Assembly (NCBI GenBank): GCA_003543635.1
Contig: DNAE01000232.1
Span: 7,245 to 13,921 of the forward strand
DNA length: 6,677 nt
Source of the DNA: Clostridiales bacterium
GTDB taxonomy: Bacteria; Bacillota; Clostridia; Saccharofermentanales; Saccharofermentanaceae
Direction of reading: 5' to 3'
Shown: positions 1-5,823 of the stretch, piece after piece
Position numbering within the stretch: position 1 is the stretch's first letter
Layout of the letters: every line of letters starts with the position of its first letter
Position numbers and translations under genes: made by a program
The notes under the pieces: generated by a model
Told to the model about the DNA's origin: nothing
The model's input: only the letters and a program-made list of their open reading frames with translations
Database searches by the model: none

Positions 1-117
1 GAGCTTTCTCCCGGGTCTTTCCCCCTTCTCGAGGATGACCGGATCCACTCCCTCCCTCTTGAGAAAACAACCCGCGAAAAGGCCTGCGGCGCCGCCGCCG
101 ATTATACCGACAGACAT
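1..117 (-). CDS. HI0933/BaiN (YhiN)-family FAD-dependent oxidoreductase, N-terminal fragment
   Basis: This is a partial gene: 39 codons from an ATG at 117, running off the left edge with no stop. The translation starts MSVGIIGGGAAGLFAG and continues to VILEKGERPGRKL. It shows a Rossmann dinucleotide-binding fold: a short beta strand, the glycine motif G7-G-G9-A-A-G12, a helix, then a second strand ending in E30, the acidic residue expected to bind the adenosine ribose of FAD. The following G36-R-K-L matches the G-R-K after that acidic residue in the HI0933/YhiN/BaiN flavoproteins. Members are usually about 400 residues, so about 90% is missing here. The reaction is poorly known; BaiN-type proteins have been linked to bile-acid reduction in some Clostridia, which cannot be assumed here. 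The start overlaps the ddl stop by one base (TGATG), which suggests translational coupling in a ddl operon. The ribosome site is weak: AAGG at 129-132, about 11 bases upstream. Another FAD-binding family remains possible because only the N-terminus is visible. Confidence 0.8.
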   Translation of the reverse strand, partial: MSVGIIGGGAAGLFAGCFLKREGVDPVILEKGERPGRKL

Positions 118-1160
118 CAGTAGCCCGACCTTGCGGAAAGGGCGATCCTCTCCACCAGATCATCGTATTCTATACCGATCGCCTTGGCCGCCTCGGGCAC
201 AAGGCTCGTATTGGTCATGCCGGGAAGGTTATTGGCTTCGATGAACCAGAAATCGTCGATGCTCTCGTCGTAGAACATATCGATCCTTCCGTAGGAATCC
301 ATCCTGAGGATCGTGAAGAACTTCTCGGCAAGGACCCGGGCCCTCTTGGTGTGCTCCTCATCCAAAGGTGCGGGGCAGAGGTGTTCCGTAAGACCTGCCT
401 GATACTTGTTCTTATAGTCGTAGAAACCCTCGTGGGGTCTGATCTCGATTATGGGAAGAGCTTCGCCGTCCAGGACGCCGATGGTGATCTCACGGCCGGA
501 GATGAACTTCTCCACCAGGACGAGCTGCTTATAGGAGGAAGCGAAGTCCAGAGCCTTCTGAAGATCCTTCTCCTCCTTGACCACGGAAACGCCGCAGCTG
601 GATCCGCAGCCGACGGGCTTAACGACACAGGGAACTCCTATCTCGTTCATTACCTTCTCTGCGGTTATATACTGATAGGGTCTGACCATCCAGTCGGCGG
701 TCTTATATCCGGCGCCTCTGATCAAGGCCTTTGATATATCCTTATCCATGGCGATGGCACATCCCATGTAGTTGCATCCCGTGTACTTTATGCCGTGGCC
801 ATCAAGGACAGCCTGTACCTGGCCGTTCTCGCCGTGGGCACCGTGAAGACCGAGGAATACGGAATCTGCAAGTCTGCAGATATCGATGACACCGGGTCCC
901 ACCCAGGCTCTCCTTCCTCCGTTGTCTGCCACGAGCTTCTCGAGATCGGGTTCCGTCTCAGGGATGGTGAACTCAAAAAGATCGTCCGTTCCTGTCCTGA
1001 ACAGGGATTCCGGATCCTCATCGGGACTTAATCCGTCGTAAAGGTCCACCACGGCAACCGTGTGGCCCTTTCTCAGAAGTGCGTTGGCGATAAGGCTCGC
1101 CGACTTTTTTGATACATCTCTCTCGGGACTTAATCCGCCGCCCAAAACAACGATCTTCAT
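117..1160 (-). CDS. ddl: D-alanine--D-alanine ligase
   Basis: A cytoplasmic ATP-grasp ligase of 347 residues, a normal length, that joins two D-alanines with ATP to make the dipeptide used by MurF in peptidoglycan precursor synthesis. Visible motifs, numbered from the ATG: the N-terminal G-rich strand and SPERDVS (11-17, with E13 as the D-Ala-binding glutamate), LHGAHGENG (105-113), YTG and AMDK before the ATP-grasp domain, KPVGCGSSCG (181-190, ATP-binding lysine and Ser loop), VEKF (216-219), FYDYKNKY (246-253, the Tyr/Lys loop of D-Ala-D-Ala rather than D-Ala-D-Lac ligases), RID (292-294) and EANNLPGMT (308-316). D294, E308 and N310 are the expected Mg ligands. Departures from consensus are EAN-N instead of EAN-T, HGENG instead of HGEDG, and two cysteines flanking the GSS loop. 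A TTG at 1166 is in frame, but the GGCGGG ribosome site lies 7 bases before the ATG at 1160, which I chose. An extended -10 promoter lies upstream. The gene overlaps the downstream flavoprotein gene by one base. Confidence 0.95.
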   Translation of the reverse strand: MKIVVLGGGLSPERDVSKKSASLIANALLRKGHTVAVVDLYDGLSPDEDPESLFRTGTDDLFEFTIPETEPDLEKLVADNGGRRAWVGPGVIDICRLADSVFLGLHGAHGENGQVQAVLDGHGIKYTGCNYMGCAIAMDKDISKALIRGAGYKTADWMVRPYQYITAEKVMNEIGVPCVVKPVGCGSSCGVSVVKEEKDLQKALDFASSYKQLVLVEKFISGREITIGVLDGEALPIIEIRPHEGFYDYKNKYQAGLTEHLCPAPLDEEHTKRARVLAEKFFTILRMDSYGRIDMFYDESIDDFWFIEANNLPGMTNTSLVPEAAKAIGIEYDDLVERIALSARSGY

Positions 1161-1167
1161 GTTCAAA

Positions 1168-1176
1168 CCCGCCTTT
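1168..1176 (-). promoter_or_regulatory. Ribosome binding site that fixes the ddl start
   Basis: The minus strand reads AAAGGCGGG, then a 7-base spacer, then ATG at 1160. The in-frame TTG at 1166 would leave only one base between this site and the start, so the ATG is preferred and the protein loses two residues compared with the longest reading. Confidence 0.7.
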
Positions 1177-1198
1177 GTTTTCGTTCTTATGTTTATGG

Positions 1199-1207
1199 AT
1201 TATAGCA
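1199..1207 (-). promoter_or_regulatory. Extended -10 promoter for ddl
   Basis: The minus strand reads TGCTATAAT: a perfect TATAAT preceded by the TGn extension. No good -35 hexamer is seen at 16-18 bases upstream (the best candidates there are GTTTGG or GGTTTG), which fits an extended -10 promoter. Transcription would begin near 1192, giving a leader of about 30 bases before the ATG at 1160. The call rests on motif match only. Confidence 0.6.
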
Positions 1208-1255
1208 TTGCTACTTTACCCCAAACCCCCTGATATCATTACATTTCTGTTACCT

Positions 1256-1310
1256 CTCAAAATGATTTCCAATCGTAATAAACATGTAAAAGAACGACCT
1301 CAAAATGATT
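1256..1310. repeat. 12-base direct repeat in the divergent promoter region
   Basis: CTCAAAATGATT occurs at 1256-1267 and again at 1299-1310, both in plus orientation, with starts 43 bases apart (about four helical turns). The second copy ends at the first base of the TGATATACT promoter element of the plus-strand gene. This position would suit paired operator sites, but a chance repeat in AT-rich DNA is possible. Confidence 0.4.
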
Positions 1311-1318
1311 GATATACT
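1310..1318 (+). promoter_or_regulatory. Extended -10 promoter for the membrane protein gene
   Basis: TGATATACT is an extended -10 element with five of six TATAAT bases plus TGn. No convincing -35 lies 17 bases upstream (AAGAAC). Transcription would start near 1325, about 30 bases before the ATG at 1355. A second weak TATAAA lies at 1335-1340 but is too close to the ribosome site to be the main promoter. Confidence 0.5.
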
Positions 1319-1340
1319 GATTAATAATATTCTTATAAAA

Positions 1341-1347
1341 GAAGGGA
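1341..1347 (+). promoter_or_regulatory. Ribosome binding site for the membrane protein gene
   Basis: GAAGGGA ends seven bases before the ATG at 1355, a normal purine-rich Shine-Dalgarno spacing. It supports that ATG as the start. Confidence 0.65.
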
Positions 1348-1354
1348 AAACGAC

Positions 1355-3490
1355 ATGCTCGCGATACTGTTCCTGCTGATGTGTTCAATGTTCGGCATCA
1401 CCCTGGTGCTCTTACTTGTACCCGACATCGAGAGGCTCTTCATAGCATCCTCGCCGTCAAGGAAGGTCATAGAGATGACCCCCCCTGCGCTCTTCTTCGT
1501 GCCCGCCGGCATCATAATCGGCATCACAACGGTCACGATGTTCTCCTACTACCTCACATCCCTCATCTCCTTCGGACTGTCGGATGTCTCACTTATAAGA
1601 AGGGTATCGGTGCTCGTCACCTTCGCCCTCTTCCTCATCCTCGCTGCGACTAATCTTTCCATCGTCTTAAAGAGGGATCCGGACAAGACATATGAGAGTT
1701 CCTTTAAGAACATCATCTACTACGGCCTTGCCACCGTCCTCTTCACATCGGCCGCGGCATTTCTCATGTTCTATACTTACAGGATCAATAACGGGCTGCT
1801 ATACGCAGGCTATTCCACCTTCTCGGATCTGGCTCCCCACACGGCCATGACCTCCTCCTTCGGAAAGGGATTCAACTTCCCCACCCAGTACATGCATTTC
1901 TCCGGAGACGGCATAAAGTACCATTTCTTTTTCTACTACCTTTGCGGTCTCCTGGAATACCTGGGTCTTCCCCTGGACTGGGCCATCAACGTTCCCAGTA
2001 TAATCACCATGACATGCTGCTTCGAACTCCTGGGACTTCTCACGGTGCTCCTCTTCAGAAGACGTGCGGGCTTTGTCATCGCTCCCCTTCTGGTCCTGTT
2101 CAGAAGTTCCTTTAACGTATTCATCCACATCAGCGAACTCATGAAGTCCGGCATCCCCTTGGGGGCTGCCATCGACAGCATCTCCAAGAGCGACTACTGG
2201 TACGGCACCACCCCCTACGACAACTGGGGCATCTGGGCCATAAACGTATATCCGAATCAGAGGCACCTGATGCTCGGCGTATCGGTGATCCTGATCCTGG
2301 TGATCCTGACCCTTCCCTTCGTCAGAAGGATGGAGGTCCGCATCATCACTTCGAGCGAGAATCCCTTCAAGCTGTTCCTGCTTTCAAAGAATGCCTGGAT
2401 CTGGGAGAAAAAAGATCCCCTGAACCCCCTCGGGATAATGATCCTTTGCTCTCTCCTGGTGGTGACCATGCCCTACTTCCACGGCTCCGCCCTGATCGGC
2501 GGTCTTTTGGTGCTCTTCGGCATGGCTCTCATAAGCGAGTCCCGTCTGATCTTCGCGGCGATCGCGGCATCCGCCGTCGTATCCTCCTTCATCCAGACGA
2601 AGCTGTTCTCCGGCGGCGCCTCTGACGTGGTCTCCTTCCGCTTCATCCCGGGATTCGTGGCGGAGCAGAAGGACTTCTCTTCCATCCTCCTTTACATCCT
2701 GATATTCACGGGACTCACCATAGTCCTCTCCCTGGGCTTTGCGGTCTTCCTGCTCGTACGGGACATAATAAAGAAGAAACCCGTATACAGGTCTCTCCTT
2801 TTCCTGTGCTTTATCTTCCCCTTCATCTTCGCCTTCACCATCCAGGTGTCACAGGAGATGCTGGCAAACCATAAGTTCATCCAGATAACACTTATCCTTC
2901 TGGATGTCTTCGTTGCAGGTCTCATATCCCTTCTGTTCAAGCTCCCCTCCAAGTTCAAGGAGAACACCCGCAAGGGAGTCTTCATCGCGGTGCAGGCCCT
3001 GACCGCCGTCGTCGCGGCAGTGCTCCTTGTTCCCTTGACGGCTACGGGCGTCAGCGAATGGTGCACCTACATCAACCTCAATAAGAACTGCGTCATCGTC
3101 GATACAAACTCGGAACTCACAAAATGGATCGAGGAAAACACGGAGCCCGGGGATGTATTCCTGACCCCGGAATGGTCCCTCAACAGATTCTATCTGGCGG
3201 GCCGTCCCGCCTACTACGGCTGGCCCTACTATCCCTGGTCCGCGGGACACGATACCTACACCAGGGAGCAGGTATACTTCTGGCTGATCTCCGGCTGCGG
3301 CGGCGACATCGATGCATTCACCTCCTACTGTCAGGAGCGGGGCATCAGATATCTGGTGGACGATCCCGAGTTCTACACCTTCTCCTACCCCGAAGGGGTC
3401 ACCTTCAACGAGAGCTTCTTCGCGGATAATCTGACCCAGGTAGCCTATTTCCCTAACGATAACAACACCATCATCTACAAGATCTATTAA
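1355..3490 (+). CDS. Polytopic membrane protein, probable GT-C-fold glycosyltransferase
   Basis: A 711-residue integral membrane protein with roughly 13 hydrophobic helices (about 1-23, 44-72, 82-105, 119-141, 209-235, 239-258, 303-322, 359-393, 396-414, 443-469, 479-497, 507-528, 541-563) and a soluble C-terminal domain at about 565-711. The long extracytoplasmic loop after the fourth helix contains FSDLAPHTAM, with D158 and H162, followed by YHFFFYYLCGLLE near 189-201. This resembles the first loop of GT-C glycosyltransferases, where an Asp acts as catalytic base on a polyprenyl-phosphate sugar. A second loop carries NWGIWAINVYPNQRHL (290-305). The C-terminal domain has W591-I-EENTEPGDVFLTP, LAGRPAYYGW (614-623) and a WSAGHD motif (628-633), a pattern I associate with large uncharacterised GT-C-like membrane proteins (DUF2298-like layout). 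Substrate and acceptor are unknown; a surface glycan, teichoic acid or glycoprotein role is inference. The gene stands alone between its own promoter and a bidirectional terminator. An undescribed transporter or polymerase is an alternative. Confidence 0.65.
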   Translation: MLAILFLLMCSMFGITLVLLLVPDIERLFIASSPSRKVIEMTPPALFFVPAGIIIGITTVTMFSYYLTSLISFGLSDVSLIRRVSVLVTFALFLILAATNLSIVLKRDPDKTYESSFKNIIYYGLATVLFTSAAAFLMFYTYRINNGLLYAGYSTFSDLAPHTAMTSSFGKGFNFPTQYMHFSGDGIKYHFFFYYLCGLLEYLGLPLDWAINVPSIITMTCCFELLGLLTVLLFRRRAGFVIAPLLVLFRSSFNVFIHISELMKSGIPLGAAIDSISKSDYWYGTTPYDNWGIWAINVYPNQRHLMLGVSVILILVILTLPFVRRMEVRIITSSENPFKLFLLSKNAWIWEKKDPLNPLGIMILCSLLVVTMPYFHGSALIGGLLVLFGMALISESRLIFAAIAASAVVSSFIQTKLFSGGASDVVSFRFIPGFVAEQKDFSSILLYILIFTGLTIVLSLGFAVFLLVRDIIKKKPVYRSLLFLCFIFPFIFAFTIQVSQEMLANHKFIQITLILLDVFVAGLISLLFKLPSKFKENTRKGVFIAVQALTAVVAAVLLVPLTATGVSEWCTYINLNKNCVIVDTNSELTKWIEENTEPGDVFLTPEWSLNRFYLAGRPAYYGWPYYPWSAGHDTYTREQVYFWLISGCGGDIDAFTSYCQERGIRYLVDDPEFYTFSYPEGVTFNESFFADNLTQVAYFPNDNNTIIYKIY

Positions 3491-3506
3491 CGATACTAAG
3501 CTTATT

Positions 3507-3561
3507 TAAGAGCATATTAAAAGGAGTTGCCGGAGCAACTCCTTTTATGTTTAAGCTCTTA
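3507..3561. terminator. Bidirectional Rho-independent terminator between convergent genes
   Basis: A 12-bp perfect stem pairs 3519-3530 (AAAAGGAGTTGC) with 3535-3546 (GCAACTCCTTTT) around a CGGA loop. The A/T ends provide a short U-tract in both directions. A second outer pairing joins TAAGAGC (3507-3513) to GCTCTTA (3555-3561). It lies 17 bases after the stop of the plus-strand membrane protein gene and just beyond the stop of the EF-G-like gene on the minus strand, so it can serve both. Confidence 0.85.
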
Positions 3562-3562
3562 T

Positions 3563-5641
3563 TTATTCTTCCTCTGCCTTTGCGGCGTCGATAACCTTCT
3601 GAGCGACCTCCGGAGGTGCGGGCTCATACCTTACGTGCTCGATGGTGTACCAGCCTCTGCCCTGGGTCATGGACTTCAGGTCAGTTGCGTATGTGGCCAT
3701 CTCTGCCGTGGGAACCTCACAGGATACGACGGTGGCACCGTCCTCGTCCGTTCCGTAACCCATGATACGGCCGCGTCTCTTGCTCATGTCGCCCATGATA
3801 TCGCCCTGCTTATCCTCGGGGATATGTACGCCGACTGTGCTGTAGGGTTCCAGGAGCATGGGATTGCCCTGTTCCATACCTGCCTTGAAGGCAAGGCTTG
3901 CGGCGATCTTGAAGGCCATTTCCGAAGAGTCTACGTCGTGGTAGGAACCGTCCACCAGAGTAGCCTTGAGGTTAACAACGGGATATCCTGCGAGAACACC
4001 CTTCTTGATGGCCTCCTGGAGTCCCTTCTCGACTGCGGGGAAGAAGTTCTTGGGAACTGCGCCTCCGAATACCTTCTCCTCGAATACGAGATCCTCGGAA
4101 TCAGGGTTGGGCTCGAACTCGATCCAGACGTCACCGTACTGGCCGTGGCCGCCGGACTGCTTCTTGTGCTTACCCTGTACCTTGACCTTCTTACGGATGG
4201 CCTCACGGTAGGGAACCTTGGGAGCGGAGAGCTCTGCATCCACGTTGTACTTTGACTTGAGCTTGCTGATCAGGACCTTGATCTCGGACTCGCCGAGGCC
4301 GGAGATGACCATCTGCTTTGTCTCGGGATTAGTCTCGACTCTGAAGCAGGGATCCTCGTCGGAAAGCTTCGTAAGACCTGCCATGATCTTATCCTCTTCG
4401 CCCTTCTTAACAGGCTTGATGCTCATGGAAAGACAAGGGGTCGGGAAGGAGATCTTGGGCATCTCGATGACTCTGGTCTTGTCGCAAAGGGTGTCGTTCG
4501 TCTGGGTGATGGTGAGCTTGGCAGCACATCCGATATCACCTGCCGTAACGGCGTCCGTGGGGATCTGCTTCTTACCTACCATGTAGAAGAGGTTACCGAT
4601 CCTCTCCTCCTTACCCTTTGTGGCGTTATATACGGTGGAGTTTGCCTTGATGGTGCCTGCGTTGACCTTGAAGATGGAGATCCTTCCTACGAAGGGGTCT
4701 GCAATGGTCTTGAAAACGAAGGCGGCAAGGGGATCTTCCAGCTTGCATCCGACTTCGATGGTGGAACCGTCGGGAAGAGTACCCATGAGGACGGGCTTCT
4801 TTCCGGCCGGAGGTGTATCCTTGGCAATACAGTTGAGAAGGAAGTCAACACCCCAGTTCATGTATGCGGAACCGCAGTAGATGGGATGAAGGAGACCATC
4901 ACGGAATCCGGCATGAACACCGTGTCTGAACTCATCCTCGGTGAAGGGCTCACCTGCAAAATACTTCTCCATAAGAGCATCATCGGACTCGGCAACAACT
5001 TCGTTGACCGCATCCTGGAGCTCATCTATCCTGGCGTTGAACTCTTCGGGGAGGGGCATCTCGGAGGATGCACCCGTCTTTGCGTCCAGGGCAAAAGCCT
5101 TACGGTTCATAACGTCTACGATACCCGTCATCTTACCGTCTTCCATGATGGGAAGGGAAAGAGGGATAACGCTCTGACCGTAACGGTTTCTCATTCTCTC
5201 GATCACGCCTTCGAAATCGGCGTTGGGCTCGTCCATCCTGTTAACGAAGAACAGGAAGGGAACATTCTTCTTATTAAGGAGTCTGACGGCCTTCTCGGAG
5301 CCTACGGAAGTACCGCCCTTTGCGGATATCATAACTATACCGCTGTCTGCGATCCTGATTCCGGACATTTCCTCGCCGAGGAAATCGAAATCACCGGGTG
5401 TGTCTACTATGTTGATCTTGCTTCCCTTATATTCGCAGGTAGCAACAGTGGCGTTGATGGAGATCTGTCTCTTTATCTCCTCGGGATCAAAGTCCATAGT
5501 GGTATTACCATCTGTCGTCCTTCCGACCCTGTCGATCGCCTTTGTGTAAAACAAGATAGCTTCTGCCAGCGTTGTCTTACCGGAACCTTGGTGTCCGAGC
5601 AATGTGATATTGCGTATCTTGTCAGCGGAATAGTTTTCCAT
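3563..5641 (-). CDS. fusA2: Elongation factor G-like translational GTPase (EF-G2 type)
   Basis: A 692-residue cytoplasmic GTPase with full EF-G domain order. The G domain has P-loop GHQGSGKT (16-23), a switch I of EEIKRQISI type (54-62), switch II DTPGDFDF (80-87) and NRMD (134-137). Domain II follows at about 300-385 and domain III at about 400-475. Domain IV has QSGGHGQYG (495-503), GYPVV (552-556) and GSYHDVDSSEMAF (565-577, H568 at the tip); domain V has RRGRI (622-626) and YATDLKSMTQGRG (651-663). ENYSADKIRN at the start and the EEIKR switch I point to the EF-G-like paralogue family (PRK12740 type) rather than the main translocase. The histidine needed for GTP hydrolysis in EF-G (DTPGH) is D84 here, and NKMD is NRMD. 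The start is the ATG at 5641, preceded by AGGAGG 8 bases away; the open frame extends 44 codons further but crosses the promoter. The exact role is unknown; a ribosome-associated or stress function is inferred. No tetracycline-resistance role is implied. Confidence 0.92.
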   Translation of the reverse strand: MENYSADKIRNITLLGHQGSGKTTLAEAILFYTKAIDRVGRTTDGNTTMDFDPEEIKRQISINATVATCEYKGSKINIVDTPGDFDFLGEEMSGIRIADSGIVMISAKGGTSVGSEKAVRLLNKKNVPFLFFVNRMDEPNADFEGVIERMRNRYGQSVIPLSLPIMEDGKMTGIVDVMNRKAFALDAKTGASSEMPLPEEFNARIDELQDAVNEVVAESDDALMEKYFAGEPFTEDEFRHGVHAGFRDGLLHPIYCGSAYMNWGVDFLLNCIAKDTPPAGKKPVLMGTLPDGSTIEVGCKLEDPLAAFVFKTIADPFVGRISIFKVNAGTIKANSTVYNATKGKEERIGNLFYMVGKKQIPTDAVTAGDIGCAAKLTITQTNDTLCDKTRVIEMPKISFPTPCLSMSIKPVKKGEEDKIMAGLTKLSDEDPCFRVETNPETKQMVISGLGESEIKVLISKLKSKYNVDAELSAPKVPYREAIRKKVKVQGKHKKQSGGHGQYGDVWIEFEPNPDSEDLVFEEKVFGGAVPKNFFPAVEKGLQEAIKKGVLAGYPVVNLKATLVDGSYHDVDSSEMAFKIAASLAFKAGMEQGNPMLLEPYSTVGVHIPEDKQGDIMGDMSKRRGRIMGYGTDEDGATVVSCEVPTAEMATYATDLKSMTQGRGWYTIEHVRYEPAPPEVAQKVIDAAKAEEE

Positions 5642-5649
5642 ACGAGCTT

Positions 5650-5655
5650 CCTCCT
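5650..5655 (-). promoter_or_regulatory. Strong ribosome binding site of the EF-G-like gene
   Basis: A perfect AGGAGG on the minus strand lies eight bases before the ATG at 5641. It decides the start against the longer in-frame opening at 5773, which would place the promoter inside the coding region. Confidence 0.9.
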
Positions 5656-5677
5656 TCGGATTAACAATAATAGGTTG

Positions 5678-5706
5678 ATTATACAGCTTTTTCTGTGCCA
5701 TTTCCA
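5678..5706 (-). promoter_or_regulatory. Sigma-A-type promoter of the EF-G-like gene
   Basis: The minus strand has a perfect -10 TATAAT (5683-5678) and, 17 bases upstream, TGGAAA (5706-5701), matching TTGACA at four of six bases. Transcription would start near 5671, leaving a leader of about 30 bases that contains the AGGAGG site. It lies downstream of the previous gene's terminator, so the EF-G-like gene is likely its own unit. Confidence 0.65.
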
Positions 5707-5761
5707 CAAAAATACGGAATTTTTGAGGCGTTATTTGTGCATTATTAGATAAAAACATGAC

Positions 5762-5797
5762 AAAAAAAGGCACGCAAGAACAAAGCTCCTGCGCGCC
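5762..5797 (-). terminator. Rho-independent terminator of the coiled-coil protein gene
   Basis: On the minus strand an 11-bp GC-rich stem (arms at 5797-5787 and 5779-5769, with two G-U pairs) encloses a 7-base loop and is followed by seven T residues (5768-5762). It begins 26 bases after the stop of the coiled-coil gene and ends about 55 bases before the EF-G-like promoter, so it separates the two transcription units. Confidence 0.9.
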
Positions 5798-5823
5798 CGT
5801 AAAAAACTATGATCAAGACCCTT

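Noticed and set aside
1231..1238. TGATATCA palindrome in the ddl upstream region
   Set aside because: An 8-base palindrome in AT-rich DNA is expected by chance and has no flanking extension or second copy.
1799..2266. A 155-codon minus-strand open frame within the membrane protein gene
   Set aside because: It is antisense to the well-formed loop and helix region of the membrane protein and has no ribosome site or domain signal.
3527..4255. A 242-codon plus-strand open frame over the 3' part of the EF-G-like gene
   Set aside because: It starts inside the terminator hairpin and is antisense to domains IV and V of the GTPase; no family features were seen.
4886..5752. A 288-codon open frame on the plus strand opposite the EF-G-like gene
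   Set aside because: It lies almost wholly antisense to a strongly conserved EF-G-like gene, has no convincing ribosome site, and its translation shows no recognisable domain; it is a by-product of the codon use of the real gene.
5642..5773. Possible 44-residue N-terminal extension of the EF-G-like protein
   Set aside because: The extension spans the TATAAT promoter, the AGGAGG site and the T-run of the upstream terminator; family members start at the ENYSADKIRN-like segment.
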